From Labia minor (Eukaryota; Arthropoda; Insecta; Dermaptera; Spongiphoridae), in assembly GCA_963082975.1 (NCBI GenBank), contig OY720346.1, positions 26,964,720 through 27,028,719 on the forward strand: a stretch of DNA of 64,000 nt. The letters are read 5' to 3'. The position numbers and the translations under genes are program-made. The notes beneath the pieces were generated by a model, which was not told the origin of the DNA, did not search any database, and saw only the letters and a program-made list of their open reading frames with translations. Below are positions 19,899-31,096 of this stretch, piece after piece; within the stretch, counting starts at the first letter, position 1, and each line of letters opens with the position of its first letter.

Positions 19899-21118
19899 TA
19901 CTATCTCGCCAGAGATAGTATTGCGATCACGAAAATTTTCGATGTTGAGATTTTTATGTTTTTTTACGTTTTGAAGGTTCGTGAATCATTTTCACTAAGG
20001 CTGAGAAAAATGTCTATGTGTGTGTGTGGGGGGGGGGTGTATATGTGTGTATAGGTCTGTAGACAAGATTACGCAAAAACGATTTGAGCTAGAATCATGA
20101 AATTTGGACATGGGCATTATTGTAGTTTTAATATCAACTTTCGAGAAATGTAGTTTTGATTTTTTTTCCCTCTAAAGTGATCGTAAAAATAATAAGTTGA
20201 CCTGTGGCCAGGTCCGAACCGACCGACGGTTTGAAGTAAATTAATTTCCAGCTACAGAAACAATTTCAAATAATTTTAATATATCTATTAATGTAATAAA
20301 AAACAGATAGGCATATAACATAAATGTTTTTAATTTTATTTTATTTATAATATATATGTAAGACCAGGCTGTGACGTCATGAATGGCTGGATGACGTCAT
20401 ATAATTTTAAATCAAGAAAAAACTAAAAAATATGATTTTCCCGAGGATAAAACCAATACAAAGTGTATGATTCGTGGTGATATATAAAAAAATCTCCTCA
20501 TATGAAATTTGGTGTAAAAATAACCCTTCCCTTCCTATCGTCGATCGCTAATACTACCACTTCCGGTTTCCGTATTTGCACCAAAAGTTGATCAATTCAT
20601 CCCACTGATGCATCAAGTAAATATACCAAATTTCATCAAAATACGTTGAGCCGTTCAGGCTGTACACATCTATACGGACGGACGGACGGACAGACGGACA
20701 GACGGACGGACAGACATCATGCCAAAAATACTTTTTTCTGTTTAGAAAATGCATGATTCGTGGAGATATGTAAAAATCTCCACATGTGAAATTTGGTGTG
20801 AAAACAATACCTCCCTTACTATCGTCGGTCGGTAAAAATACATGTTTGATAGTTTTTCACATGATTAAAAATTGTATAATTTCAGCTTGATTGAATCGCT
20901 GAAAGTACCAGAATTAATTTTTTAACATTGCAAATCTCACGCGCAAACACGTGACGTGATACCATCATCAAAAAGCCAAACATGCGCTGGTTTAATAAAT
21001 ATTATTTATTAATTTTAACTTATAATTTATAATTAATTAAATGTAATTTAAATATAATATATGTTACTTAATCCAATTCAAATTGCGAGATAATCGAGTG
21101 GAGACACTCCAGCTTTTT
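19899..21118 (+). mobile_element. family B short element, copy 2, split by a family A insertion
   Basis: 5' end TACTATCTCGCCAGAGATAGTA, a GT-rich core with a G9 run near 20029-20037, and 3' end GCGAGATAATCGAGTGGAGAC followed by ACTCCAGCTTTTTT. A complete family A copy (20191-20838, minus) interrupts it after GATCGTAAAAATAA. The flanking family B sequence continues on the other side as ATACATGTTTGATAG. Removing the insert restores the order seen in the uninterrupted copy at 60973-61600. Confidence 0.75.
20191..20838 (-). mobile_element. family A short element, copy 1, nested in family B copy 2
   Basis: It is read from 20838 on the minus strand. It starts TTTTTACCGACCGACGATAG and has a microsatellite core of GGAC/AGAC units (20675-20716). 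The block with CGGCTCAACGTATTTTGATG and AAATTTGGTATATT follows, then CGGAAGTGGTAGTATTAG. The matching inverted repeat ACCGTCGGTCGGT comes next, then a GGTTCGGACCTGGCCACAGG hairpin, and it ends CAACTTATT. Two TGACGTCAT-like palindromes lie near 20373-20399. The open frame at 20554-20754 is an accident of the tetranucleotide repeat. Confidence 0.75.
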
Positions 21119-22831
21119 TAATTTACTAACATGTTGCTGTACAGAAAATATTAGACAGCGCCCTATTCTATAATATTTTCGTATATACATAATAAATAGA
21201 ATATAAAATAAATCTTTTATCTCAAGTCTTAAAAGTAAACAATAATTTTAACTTCTATTCATTCAGGTACTTACAAAAAGTAATTTCATCCATATAATCA
21301 TATGTAATTCTTTTTAATAAATGATAATTTTTCTATTAATTTATTATTTTTTAAATAGAAAAAATTATAATGTTTATTTTAATTGTAACGTAAAAATCTA
21401 TTAAAGAGGATATAATGAATGTGTGAATTCTTATTAAATCGTTAGCCGATCATTTAAAAAAAAAATATTATTAAAATTGTAATCGGGGTTAAATATGAAT
21501 TCATTTGAAAGATTTTTAAATTTAATAAAAAAAATAATAAAAATATAATTATACCCAACAATTCTTTATGAATTTAATTAAAAAAAAACTGATAAATTGT
21601 TTTAATACTATTTCAATAATTTTTTTTTTTATTTAAATTATATTACTTGCTAATTAAATAATTATTTTATTAATCATTTATAGTAGTTAACATAAAATAA
21701 AAGAACATTTTTATTATATATTTTTATACTCGCCATCGTGTTCGGTGTCCGATTGGATTGGATATTGGGATCTGAAAGATGGTCTTAAAAATTGACATGA
21801 AGCTTATACCTGGGAAATAAAATATATTATTCTTTATTAATAAAATTATTTTTTTTTTCTTTTTAACTGGATTTTATCATTCTATATATACTACAAATAT
21901 TTATTTTTCAAACAATTTATACTAATTTTACCATATATGGTTATGATTTCGCAACGGTACATAAAATAGAATAATATTAAATTCAAATCATATATAAACA
22001 TAAATTTATCCTGAATGACTTTTATATAGGGCGATTAAATATTTATCTCCCTCCTATTTTGATTATCTATCTAGATAACCTTGCCGAAACACGTTTCATT
22101 TTTTCCTTCATCTCGTTTGTGTAAGTCATTTTTCCTCTTTCTTATACCCCATATCTCAAATATGAATTTGTGTGTTTTTTTAAACGAGCCTATGTATTTG
22201 GAATATTATGTAAATTATTATAATTTCGATTTGGTATCGATATTGCCTTATTATTTATTTGGATGCTGTTTTTCAGACAATTTTATCAATGATATGGAAA
22301 TAGAATGAATATTTTGAAAAATAACACTTAAAAAATCAATAAAAAGGCAATAGTTAATTTAATGTAACTTACATATGAATTTTTTATAAAATAATTTTTT
22401 TAATTAAATTATAAATAACTCAGTTGTTTTTAAAAAATAAACCTAAAAATAAATTCTACATAAAGAAAAAATAAAGAGTTTGATATAAAAAAATCACCCG
22501 AAATACGAAAATCCTATTTTTTCTAAAAAAAATTAGGAAAAAACTGTTTATATATATATCTGTATTTTAGTATGCAGAATTATGGGAGGTTAACAATGGA
22601 ACAAATCAGTTTTCACAATTGGTTACCATTGTGTTTTTTGCCTACCAGTGACCTCACCCATATTTTCTCCTTTTTGGGAATTGATTAATTATCTAAAAAA
22701 TTTAAATTTAATCGGACAAATGGTGTAGAAGAGAGTGAGCATTCATTCACACACACCTACATTATCATAAAAATGTCCGAAATTAATCAAGAATCATAAA
22801 TAGTTAAGAAATACTAAAATTTCATAGACTG
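21119..22831. other. AT-rich sequence, nothing recognised
   Basis: No exon or bounded repeat was found. A slightly GC-richer stretch at 21725-21800 and another at 22570-22670 are unexplained. The frame at 22081-22308 is AT-rich, hydrophobic and unsupported. Confidence 0.4.
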
Positions 22832-23477
22832 TTTTTACCGACCGACGGTAGTAAGGGAGGAATTGTTTTCACACAAAATTTCACATGTGGAGATTTTTAC
22901 ATATCTCCACGAATCATGTATTTTCTTAACAGAAAAAAGTATTTTTAGCATGATGTCTGTCCGTCCGTCCGTCTGTCCGTATAGATGTGTACAGCCTGAA
23001 CGGCTCAACGGATTTTGATGAAATTTGGTATATTTACTTAATGCATCAGTGGGATGAATTGATCAACTTTTGGTGCAAATCCGGAAACCGGAAGTGGTAG
23101 TATTAGCGATCGACGATAGGAAGGGAAGGGTTATTTTCACACCAAATTTCACATGAGGAGATTTTTTTACATATCACCACGAATGTATTGGTTTTATCCT
23201 CGGGAAAAATCATCTTCATTATGTTTTTCTTAATTTAAAATTATATGACGTCACCCAGCCCTTCATGACGTCAGCCTCGGGTAACGCCGGGCAACGCCGG
23301 CTACTTCAGCTATATATTATAAATAAAATAAAATTAAAAATATTTATGTTCTATCCATATCTGTTTTTTATTACATTAATAGATATATTAAAATTATTTG
23401 AAATTGTTTCTGTAGCTGGAAATTAATTTATTTCAAACCGTCGGTCGGTTCGGAACTGGCCACAGGTCAACTTATTT
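22832..23477 (+). mobile_element. family A short element, copy 2
   Basis: Forward copy with the full plan: TTTTTACCGACCGACGGTAG, GTGGAGA...TCTCCAC internal hairpin, CCGTCCGTCCGTCTGTCCGT core, AAATTTGGTATATTTACTTA, CCGGAAACCGGAAGTGGTAG, a second partial copy of the CACACCAAATTTCACATG block, then ACCGTCGGTCGGTTCGGA, hairpin and CAACTTATTTT. The second CACACCAAATTTCACATG block makes an internal direct repeat around the core. Confidence 0.8.
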
Positions 23478-24089
23478 TATCATGGAAGCGATTCTTTTTT
23501 TTACTTAACTTTTACAATTCTAAGAAAATAATAATACAAAAAAAAATGATTTATTAAAAAATTACAATTATTTTTTTTTATTTACACACAAAGGTAATAA
23601 TTTTGTGTAAAGGTTAAAGGTAAAGGTTAACAATAAATATATTTTTTTCTATATTTAGCCTTTACGTATCTACTTATTTGAATTTTAATATTCTTTTAAA
23701 TATTTTATTATTTATTATATCTAATCTTTTTTTATTTTATAAGCAAAAATTATTTGTATATTCGTATATCGTATATCTATATATTTAATACGCTAGTGTC
23801 CGTCTGTACGCAAAAAACTCCAGAGCCTAAACTACAAGGAGTAAGGTAACCAAATTTTTCTGAGGTGAAGGGTACCTCAAATGATGAAAAATAAAAAAGA
23901 AATTAGAATCTTAGGTAACTCCTGAGCTGAGCTGCGGGTGTTCCATTTTCCAGAAATATATATAAAGGAGAGTGTTTGTATGTTTATAATTTGTTTACTT
24001 TTTTGCTGTCATAGAAACAGATATATATATATATATAATTAGAACCTCTCTCTCTCTCCCTCTCTATTTAAAATTTTAAAAAATGGAGT

Positions 24090-25040
24090 GTTCTAGCCAA
24101 ATTAAGAAATTTAAATTCCTTATGCAACATTGATAGGTAAATGAATTGGACTGGAAGAGGAGACATATGATTAGAGAAATTGGGGAAAAATCAACCGAAA
24201 TGTAATTAAACAAAAAAATTCAAGAATTATGATACGGATACGACTTACATACAAAATGTAGAATTTGAAAATGTATAAATATTTAAATACTTAAGATCTC
24301 TAATCACCAAAGATAATAATATTCGAGAAGAATTTAAATCGACGTTGTAATTGAGTAACGCCTGTTATTATGCAGTAAAGGGGCTTATCTCATCAAAGAG
24401 GATCAAAATTAAAATATATAAAACAATTATTTTTCATGTTGATCCATGACTAGGGTGACCATATTTCGAAAACACCTAACCGGGACAAACGGTATACCTT
24501 TTTTTTAGAACTAAATTGAAAAAATTTTGAAAAAAAAATTACGAAATGTCCTAAATATTGAAAAAACAGTAGGGTGTCCCGAAGACATTTTTGGGACAGA
24601 GCACCTAAAGACGGGACGTTTGGTCACCCTATCGATGACTCTGGGAGACGAGAGTAGATTTGGAGTATTTGTGAGATTAATATTGTTCGCAGCATTTATA
24701 GGCCAAAAGAAGATGAGGTCACAGGGGGATGGCGGAGATGGCATAACGAGAAATAATGTCCAGATATAGTTAAGGTTATAAAATCAAGAAGGCTAGGATG
24801 GGAAGGGGACGTGGTTGGAATTGGAGAAACTAGAAATTGGGAGAAACCGATTGGGAAATATCCGGTGGAAGACCAAGGACCAAGGTGGGTGGACAATGAA
24901 GGAAGGGACATGGGAGAGATGGGACAGGGTAGAATTTGGTTTTGGTTGTAGCTCAGGATAGGGACGCTTAGAGAAATGTGGATGCTGCGGCTAAGAACTT
25001 TCGAAAACTGTAGAGACACAGAGGTAGATAAATACAATAA
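24090..25040 (+). pseudogene. LINE reverse-transcriptase C-terminal fragment inside the Helitron
   Basis: Broken frames read like the post-RT region of a common animal LINE type: (Y)KYL then ITKDNNIREEFKS near 24,290-24,340, NACYYAVKGLISSKRIKIKI and YKTII at about 24,357-24,430. After the nested hAT-like insert come PKEDEVTG and WRRWHNEK in shifted frames (24,700-24,755). The tail follows: PRTRWVDN-like sequence, REMGQ, then REMW-L-AKNFR motifs to 25,020. Many stops and shifts mean it is a fossil. The order is the same as in intact relatives, so it is a single captured or inserted segment. Clade assignment (RTE/CR1-like) is uncertain. Confidence 0.55.
24443..24639. mobile_element. short hAT-type element with 8-bp target duplication
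   Basis: The element occupies 24451-24631 (181 bp), starting TAGGGTGACCATAT and ending TTTGGTCACCCTA. Its inverted termini TAGGGTGACCA match perfectly for 11 bp. It is flanked by TCCATGAC (24443-24450) and TCGATGAC (24632-24639), 7 of 8 bases identical, as expected for hAT insertions. Internal subterminal inverted motifs GGGACA/TGTCCC also occur. It has no coding capacity, since the frames here are low complexity. It interrupts the LINE-derived sequence between two parts that otherwise join. Confidence 0.75.
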
Positions 25041-25247
25041 TAATATATAATTAATTTACTGATTAAATTAAAATATATTTTACAAGAAAACAAATACATG
25101 TCTTATCTACTTATACTGATTGAAACAAAATGGATGAAAACCTTTTACATACAGACTTTCAACCAAATACTATGTATCACTCGGGGGTACAGGGGGCGGA
25201 GCCCCCGTCTAGGTGTGAAGAGCGCCGAAGGCGCTCGGAGCAGCTAG

Positions 25248-26886
25248 TAATTATATATTCTTATTCGTTTATCGTATATGTATGTAGTCTTTCTGAACTT
25301 GAAAATTTCCTACAGGGTTTTTATGAAATTCCACAACATGAAGGTTTCTGAGGTGAAGAACTAATCTATGTATATTGATCTCATTTTAATTGTTTTTTTT
25401 TTCTTAATTTAATTAATAAATAAAAGGGTCAATATATATGGACAAACTTTGGCATGTTATAATGTACACAAGACAATGAATATATAAAATGAGTTTTTAA
25501 GAAAATATTAAAAATCCTTTAATAATATTAAGAGAAATTAAAAAATAAAAACAAAATAAATAATAGAATTATGATTTATAATTAATTATACTTAAAAATA
25601 TATTATAATAAAAATTAAAATATATTAAAAAATATAATATATTAAATTATATTATATTAAAAATTAAAATATATTTAAAACAAATACTAATAGAAATGAA
25701 AGGAGAAAAGAAAAGACAAAGGTGTTTAATCAATTGTATCGTATTACCTAATAAGAGATGTCTAAATTAAAACAAATAATCATAATAATTCTAAACTCAT
25801 CGTTGGGTATCAATCTAATTTTATCTGGGCGACATTTCTAATATGAATTCACCTCATGCGGGTTCTATCCTAAACAAACAGAGGTAGAACAAACAACAAA
25901 TCTTTGTTTAGAAAATTAGATGGATGTTCAAAATGATTCCCAAGACTTGTCTTGATTAATTCCTTTTGGGTAAATTTACAGAACCCTTTTTTGCTAAAGT
26001 ATATGTATATTATCAATATAAAGATGGAAGCTTTTAATATTTCAAAAAAAAAAAATGTAGTTTAACATTGTTTGGTCTTTGAACCAGTGACATCTTGTAA
26101 ACTCTATCTCTTTGATGTTCTTTACATTGACAGGTGACTGACATTTTTCTCTTTTCATAAATAATTACCAAGACTCTATCCTTCAATGATTGATAGTAAA
26201 GTGATTTTAAAGCATATCACTTTGAAGAATTTTTTTTTCACTGATGAAATATATAACTTATTAATCATTACTTCTTCTAATAGATTAATACAAATTACAT
26301 TTCTCCCTTTAACCTATAAGTATAATAAATTACAAAATCTTCTATTTCCGCATTATTATTAACCAAGTAATTATTGAACTCTTTTTTTATGACTTCAATT
26401 AATTTTAATTAATTGAACAAAACATTTAATCGACATTTTATGAAATTGACACCGATTTATTGCTATGTTTCAAGTAAAAATCATTAAAACTTTGATAGTC
26501 GAATGATACATGTCGGAAATTGTTATATTGTATATATTAGTTATTATTCCGAAAAACATTCTGACAGTGGAGTTCAGTTCCTCCCACTAAACGGCACATA
26601 AATTTTTTCTCACTTGTATTGCATTTTTATCCTTACGGTAATAAAAAAGCAAAATATGACGAAAATGCTCACTTGAATTTTCCATACTTGATACGATGTC
26701 AAAAAACTACTCAATAGATCGAAACACAATAAGGTTTTAAATGATATTTGAAATTACAATTCAATGTAAAATAATTTTGCGATTAAGTGTATGGTAAGAT
26801 ATCGGGGAATGCAACTAGACATCTTTCTGGTAAAAACGAAATTACTTTCCGAACCACCCATTATTATATTAATAATAATAAAAAAA
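25248..26886. other. AT-rich sequence, nothing recognised
   Basis: Intron-like composition, no exon or bounded repeat. The frame at 25130-25351 crosses the Helitron 3' hairpins and is not a gene. Confidence 0.4.
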
Positions 26887-27521
26887 ATAAGTTGACCTGT
26901 GGCCAGGCGCAGAACAGACCATTGTTTGAAGTAAATTAATTTCCAGCTACAGAAATAATTTCAAATAATTTAAATATATCTATTAATGCAATAAAAAACA
27001 GATATGGATAAATATTTTTAATTTTATTTTATTTATAATAAATAAGTAAGAGCTGACTGTGACTTCATGAAGGGCTGGGTGACGTCATATAATTTTAAAT
27101 TAAGAAAAAACTAATGAAGATGATTTTCCCGAGGATAAAATCAATACAAAGAGCATGATTTGTGGAGATATGTAAAAAAATCACCTCATGTGAAATTTGG
27201 TGTGAAAATAACCCTTCCTTTCCTATCGTCGATCGCTAATACTACCATTTCCGGTTTCTGGATTTGCACCAAAAGTTGATCAATTCATCATACTGATGCA
27301 TTAAGTAAATATACCAAATTTCATCAAAATCCGTTGAGCCGTTCAAGCTGTACACATCTATACGGACAAACAGCGGGCAGACGGACGGATGGACAGACAT
27401 CATGCTAAAAATACTTTTTTCTGTTAAGAAAATGCGTGATTCGTGGAGATATGTAAAAATCTCCACATGTGAAATTTGGTTTGAAAACAATACCTCCCTT
27501 ACTATCGTCGGTCGGTAAAAA
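26887..27521 (-). mobile_element. family A short element, copy 3
   Basis: Reversed copy, 5' end at 27521 (TTTTTACCGACCGACGATAG) and 3' end AACTTATT at 26887. The core is shorter and mutated (GACAAACAGCGGGCAGACGG). The inverted repeat near 26915 is eroded (CCATTGTTTGAAG against ACCGTCGGTT), so this copy looks older than copies 1 and 2. The frame at 27242-27490 runs through the repeat and is spurious. Confidence 0.7.
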
Positions 27522-28616
27522 TGTTATAAAAAACAAATTAAAAAATATTTTTTAAAAAAACTTACTTGACCAAAAGAAACATTCTTTATTAATAATTAAA
27601 ATCGAAAATAAATATTCTTATCTAAACTTATCATCTACTATCCTTTTTAGATTATTTAAAAAAAATATGTATAGTCCTTTGATAAAATATAATATTTATA
27701 TTTGATAAAAATATAACTCTTTTATTGTTAGGGTGGGTCAAAATTATTTTTTTTTATCTATTGATAATATTTAGCAGATATTTAATTTATTGTAACGATC
27801 AAAACATATTTCAATTTAAGATTATTTTTATTTATAGTCCTATAAAATTTTGAATATAAAAATTATTTGACACTTTTTTTTAAAATAAGTCAGAAAATAA
27901 ATTTCTAATATAAATATTTAAACGTATTTAAATAAATAGTTAGCTTGTATTTTAAAATAACTAAGTAAATAAATTTAATATCAAAAAGAGATAGAGAGAA
28001 AGAGAAAGATAATATTAAATATATAAGCAGTAACAAATCACCAGGAGATGGAAAATGAATGGATACAGACGATATAACTTTCATCGTTATCCGTTGGTTT
28101 GTATTGAACTTTTGATTCGATTGTGACCATGTTTAATGTGAAATAATAGATAAGCAAACAACAAAAATAATTTCAAATGGAATTGATAAACATTCTATTT
28201 CAATTTATTAATTCATATCTGATATAAAATTGATTTTTGATGGATACTATTTTCGTGAAAAATACTTCCTAAAGGAATTCACAGCTTTTATAAAATTCCA
28301 GGCGTTTGTGTTGACTATAAATATTAAATTCATATCGATCAAAATAAATTAATAATTTTTATTTAAGTTATTAAATATTATTTAATCTCTATATCTATTA
28401 GATTTCTATTAATAAAATAAATAACATTTTTTTTTAAAAAAATTATTTGTATATTCTTCAATCCAATTCATATTTATATAATATATACATCAATCTATCT
28501 TTGTCTTTTCCAATCTAGAAAGTTTTTAGAGGAAACAACCATATTCCTCCACCCATCACTTTTCCTAGACCACCTTCTTCCACTACCCACATCTCCATTC
28601 AATTTTCAGTTCATTA
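27522..28616. other. AT-rich sequence, nothing recognised
   Basis: No supported feature. The pyrimidine-rich stretch 28500-28600 (ACCATATTCCTCC...CCCATCACT) resembles 36318-36342, hinting at a short shared repeat. Confidence 0.35.
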
Positions 28617-29278
28617 TTTTTACCGACCGACGATAGTAAGGGAGGTATTGTTTTCACACCAAATTTCACATGTGGAGATTTTTACATATCTCCACGAATC
28701 ATGCATTTTCTAAACAGAAAAAAGTATTTTTAGCATGATGTCTGTCCGTCCGTCTGTCCGTCCGTATAGATGTGTACAGCCTGAACGGCTCAACCGATTT
28801 TGATGAAATTTGGTATATTTACTTAATGCATCAGTGGGATGAATTGATCAACTTTTGGTGCAATTCCGGAAACCGGAAGTGTTAGTATTAGCGATCGACG
28901 ATAGGAAGTGTTAGTATTAGCGATCGACGATAGGAAGGAAAGGGTTATTTTCACACCAAAGGAGATTTTTTTTATATCACCACGAATCATGCACTTTGTA
29001 TTGGTTTTATCCTCGAGAAAAATCATATTTATTAGTTTTTTCTTGATTTAAAATTATATGACGTCATCCAGCCATTCATGACGTCACAGCCTGGTCTTGC
29101 ATATATATTATAAATAAAATAAAATTAAAAATGTTTATATTTATTATTTATGTATCCATATCCTTTTTTTATTACATTAATAGATATATGAAAATTATTT
29201 GAAATTGTTTCTGTAGCTGGAAATTAATTTATTTCAAACCGTCGGTCGTTTCGGACCTGGCCACAGGTCAACTTATTT
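28617..29278 (+). mobile_element. family A short element, copy 4, with internal duplication
   Basis: Forward copy with intact ends (TTTTTACCGACCGACGATAG … GGCCACAGGTCAACTTATTT). The segment GTGTTAGTATTAGCGATCGA and its following CGATAGGAAG is present twice in tandem at about 28879-28936. The second CACACCAAATTTCACATG block has lost its middle. The TGACGTCA-like pair near 29059-29086 is kept. Confidence 0.75.
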
Positions 29279-29711
29279 CTAAATTGTAATAATAATAATA
29301 ATGTGTTTTATATGTCATTCGATAATAATTTTAATAAAATAAGTCCCATATTCACATAATAACACCCTTTTATAGATTATAATATAACTAATAATGTACT
29401 TATTTATGTATTTATAATATCATTCATTTATTTAATACTAAATAATTTGCAATTAAATTTTAAAAATTAGTAATTCTAAATTTGATTTCCTATTAAAACA
29501 TTATAATGATCAATAAACATTTTGTATTTTATGAGAATTTTAGAATATAGCTAAATATTATTCATAAAAAAATAATATAAATGTTTATATATATAGAATA
29601 ATTAATAATAATAACTTTTATTCTTATATTTTATATCGAGACCAATTACATATGGTATGTCTAAATTTTAAATATTTTTGAAAATAAATTAATATCGTCC
29701 GAAATGTAATA
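29279..29711. other. AT-rich sequence, nothing recognised
   Basis: No exon or bounded repeat. Confidence 0.4.
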
Positions 29712-30349
29712 GATATTCTCAGGGGTAGGCTGCCAAATTTTGAACAACCGGCTCGCTATTATTTAAAAAAAACGGTAAATGCGTACATTGTTTTCATTTA
29801 TTTTTGTAAAGTATTAAATATATATTACAAAACATTTATTGCACAAAAAACTGATAAATTCCAAATTTAACATACTATACTATGAATATGCCTAATATAT
29901 TAATTAATGTAGACTCCATATGTGCCTTGTTCATTTGCAGAAACATCATTATTGTGCCCTCTTCTTACCCTTGTTTCAGTTGCTAACCTGTGATTCTGGT
30001 TCATCCAAGATGTAACAAAAGGAATGGCATCGAAATTTGCTATTGGTTTCCCCAATAAATTTATTGTCATTAGATTGGACAGTAAGGCTGGTTCTTAATT
30101 TTGATGCAATTAAATTCATAAGGCTAAAACCTCTCTCAGCTTCTAAACTGCTAGTAGCAATTGTGCTTGCTATTTTTTTAGCCCTTAAAATTGAATCCAT
30201 ATTTATATGACTAGCCGATCAAAGTCTTCCTTTCATATTCTTTTTGGTTTATGGTTAATTTAACAAGCGGCTCGTCGAGTTTCAAAAATTTTAACAACCG
30301 GCTCGCGCGAGCCGGACCGAGTCGGCTCCAGCCCAGCCCTGGATATTCT
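29712..30349 (-). mobile_element. hAT element remnant with perfect 8-bp target duplication
   Basis: GATATTCT occurs on both sides (29712-29719 and 30342-30349), exactly the 8-bp duplication made by hAT transposases. The element itself is 29720-30341, with ends CAGGGGTAGGCTG and the complement of CAGCCCAGCCCTG. Subterminal AACAACCGGCTCG / AACAACCGGCTCGCGCG motifs are present near both ends. On the minus strand it encodes the end of a hAT transposase (next entry). The remaining transposase, BED finger and catalytic core, is deleted. Confidence 0.85.
29976..30200 (-). pseudogene. hAT transposase C-terminal dimerisation fragment
   Basis: The frame reads [37 protein letters not shown], then [12 protein letters not shown]. 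The A-T-S-S-x-E-A-E-R-x-F-S-L-M-N block followed by an R-(S/T)-S-L-T-V segment is the conserved hAT-C dimerisation domain of ZBED/KRBA-type transposases. The rest of the protein, with the DDE catalytic residues and the zinc finger, is absent. It lies inside an element with intact ends and target duplication, on the same strand as expected for a 3'-retaining deletion. Confidence 0.75.
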
Positions 30350-30489
30350 CAAAAAAAATTCGAAATTAATTAAATATGTAATTACTGATAATCATTTTTA
30401 AATTCAAATTTTTTCATAAAATGATTGAAATATTCATCATCTAAATAAGAATAGACTTGTTTGTAAAAATAAAAACTAATTGTTTATAA

Positions 30490-31096
30490 AATAAGCTGGA
30501 GTGTCTCCACTCTACTATCTCGCAATTTGAATTGGATTAAATAACATAATATATTATATTTAAATTAAATTTAATTAATTATAAATTATAAATAATAAAT
30601 ATTAAACCAGCGCATGTTTATTGATGGCACCATGGAACGTGTTGGCGCGTGAGATTTGCAGTGTTAAAAAATTAATTCTGGTACTTTCAGCGATTCAATC
30701 AAGCTGAAATTCTATATATAGCAGTTTTATACAATTATTAATCAAGTGAAAAATTATCAAACATATATCTTTATTTTTACGGTCACTTTAGAGGAAAAAA
30801 ATCAAAACGTTGTAGGTAATGACCCTCTTCCAGTTGAGCTACATTTCTCAAAAGTTGATAGAAAACTATGAATTTTGAATAATGTCCCTGTACCAAATTT
30901 CATCATTCTAGCTCAAACCGTTTTTGCGTAATCTTGTCTACATACATACACACACACACACATACACACACACACAGACATTTTTCTCAACCTTAGTGAA
31001 AATGATTCAGGAACCTTCAAAACGTATAAAAACATAAAAATCTCAACATCGAAAATTTTCGTGATCGCAATACTATCTCTTACGAGATAGTAAAAA
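30490..31096 (-). mobile_element. family B short element, copy 3
   Basis: Reversed copy. The 5' end at 31096 gives TTTTTACTATCTCGTAAGAG followed by ATAGTATTGCG, and the core is (TG)n (30951-30980 on + as ACACAC). The 3' end gives the GGAG-ACA-CTCC hairpin and CTTATT at 30490. A family A copy starts directly at its poly-T 5' end. Confidence 0.75.

Larger units (their letters stand above)
23776..25247 (+). mobile_element. Helitron-like element carrying LINE reverse-transcriptase sequence
   Basis: The 5' end reads A|TCTATATATTTAATACGC. The 3' end reads GAGCGCC-GAA-GGCGCTC, a perfect 7-bp hairpin, followed by GGAGCAGCTAG|T. Start with TC, a hairpin about 10 bp before CTAG, and insertion between A and T are Helitron hallmarks. 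A second perfect hairpin, GGGGGC-GGA-GCCCCC-like, lies just upstream. No Rep/helicase coding is present, so the element is non-autonomous. Its body (about 24,090-25,040) carries non-LTR RT-derived sequence, and a 181-bp hAT-type element sits inside that. The same 3' end recurs at 39,000-39,178. The 5' end is less certain than the 3' end. Confidence 0.7.

Noticed and set aside
20554..20754. Open frame with CPSVCPSVRPSVRIDVYSLN, recurring at 27242 and 46688
   Set aside because: It is the translation of the family A tetranucleotide core and flanks. Recurrence reflects repeat copies, not a protein family.
23776..25247. Reading the 3' end here as a LINE 3' UTR
   Set aside because: No poly-A or short tandem tail. 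The double hairpin, CTAG end and A|T flanks fit a Helitron better, although this remains testable.
25130..25351. Open frame across the Helitron end
   Set aside because: It runs through the GGGGGCGGAGCCCCC and GAGCGCC hairpins and into flanking DNA, so it is not a gene.
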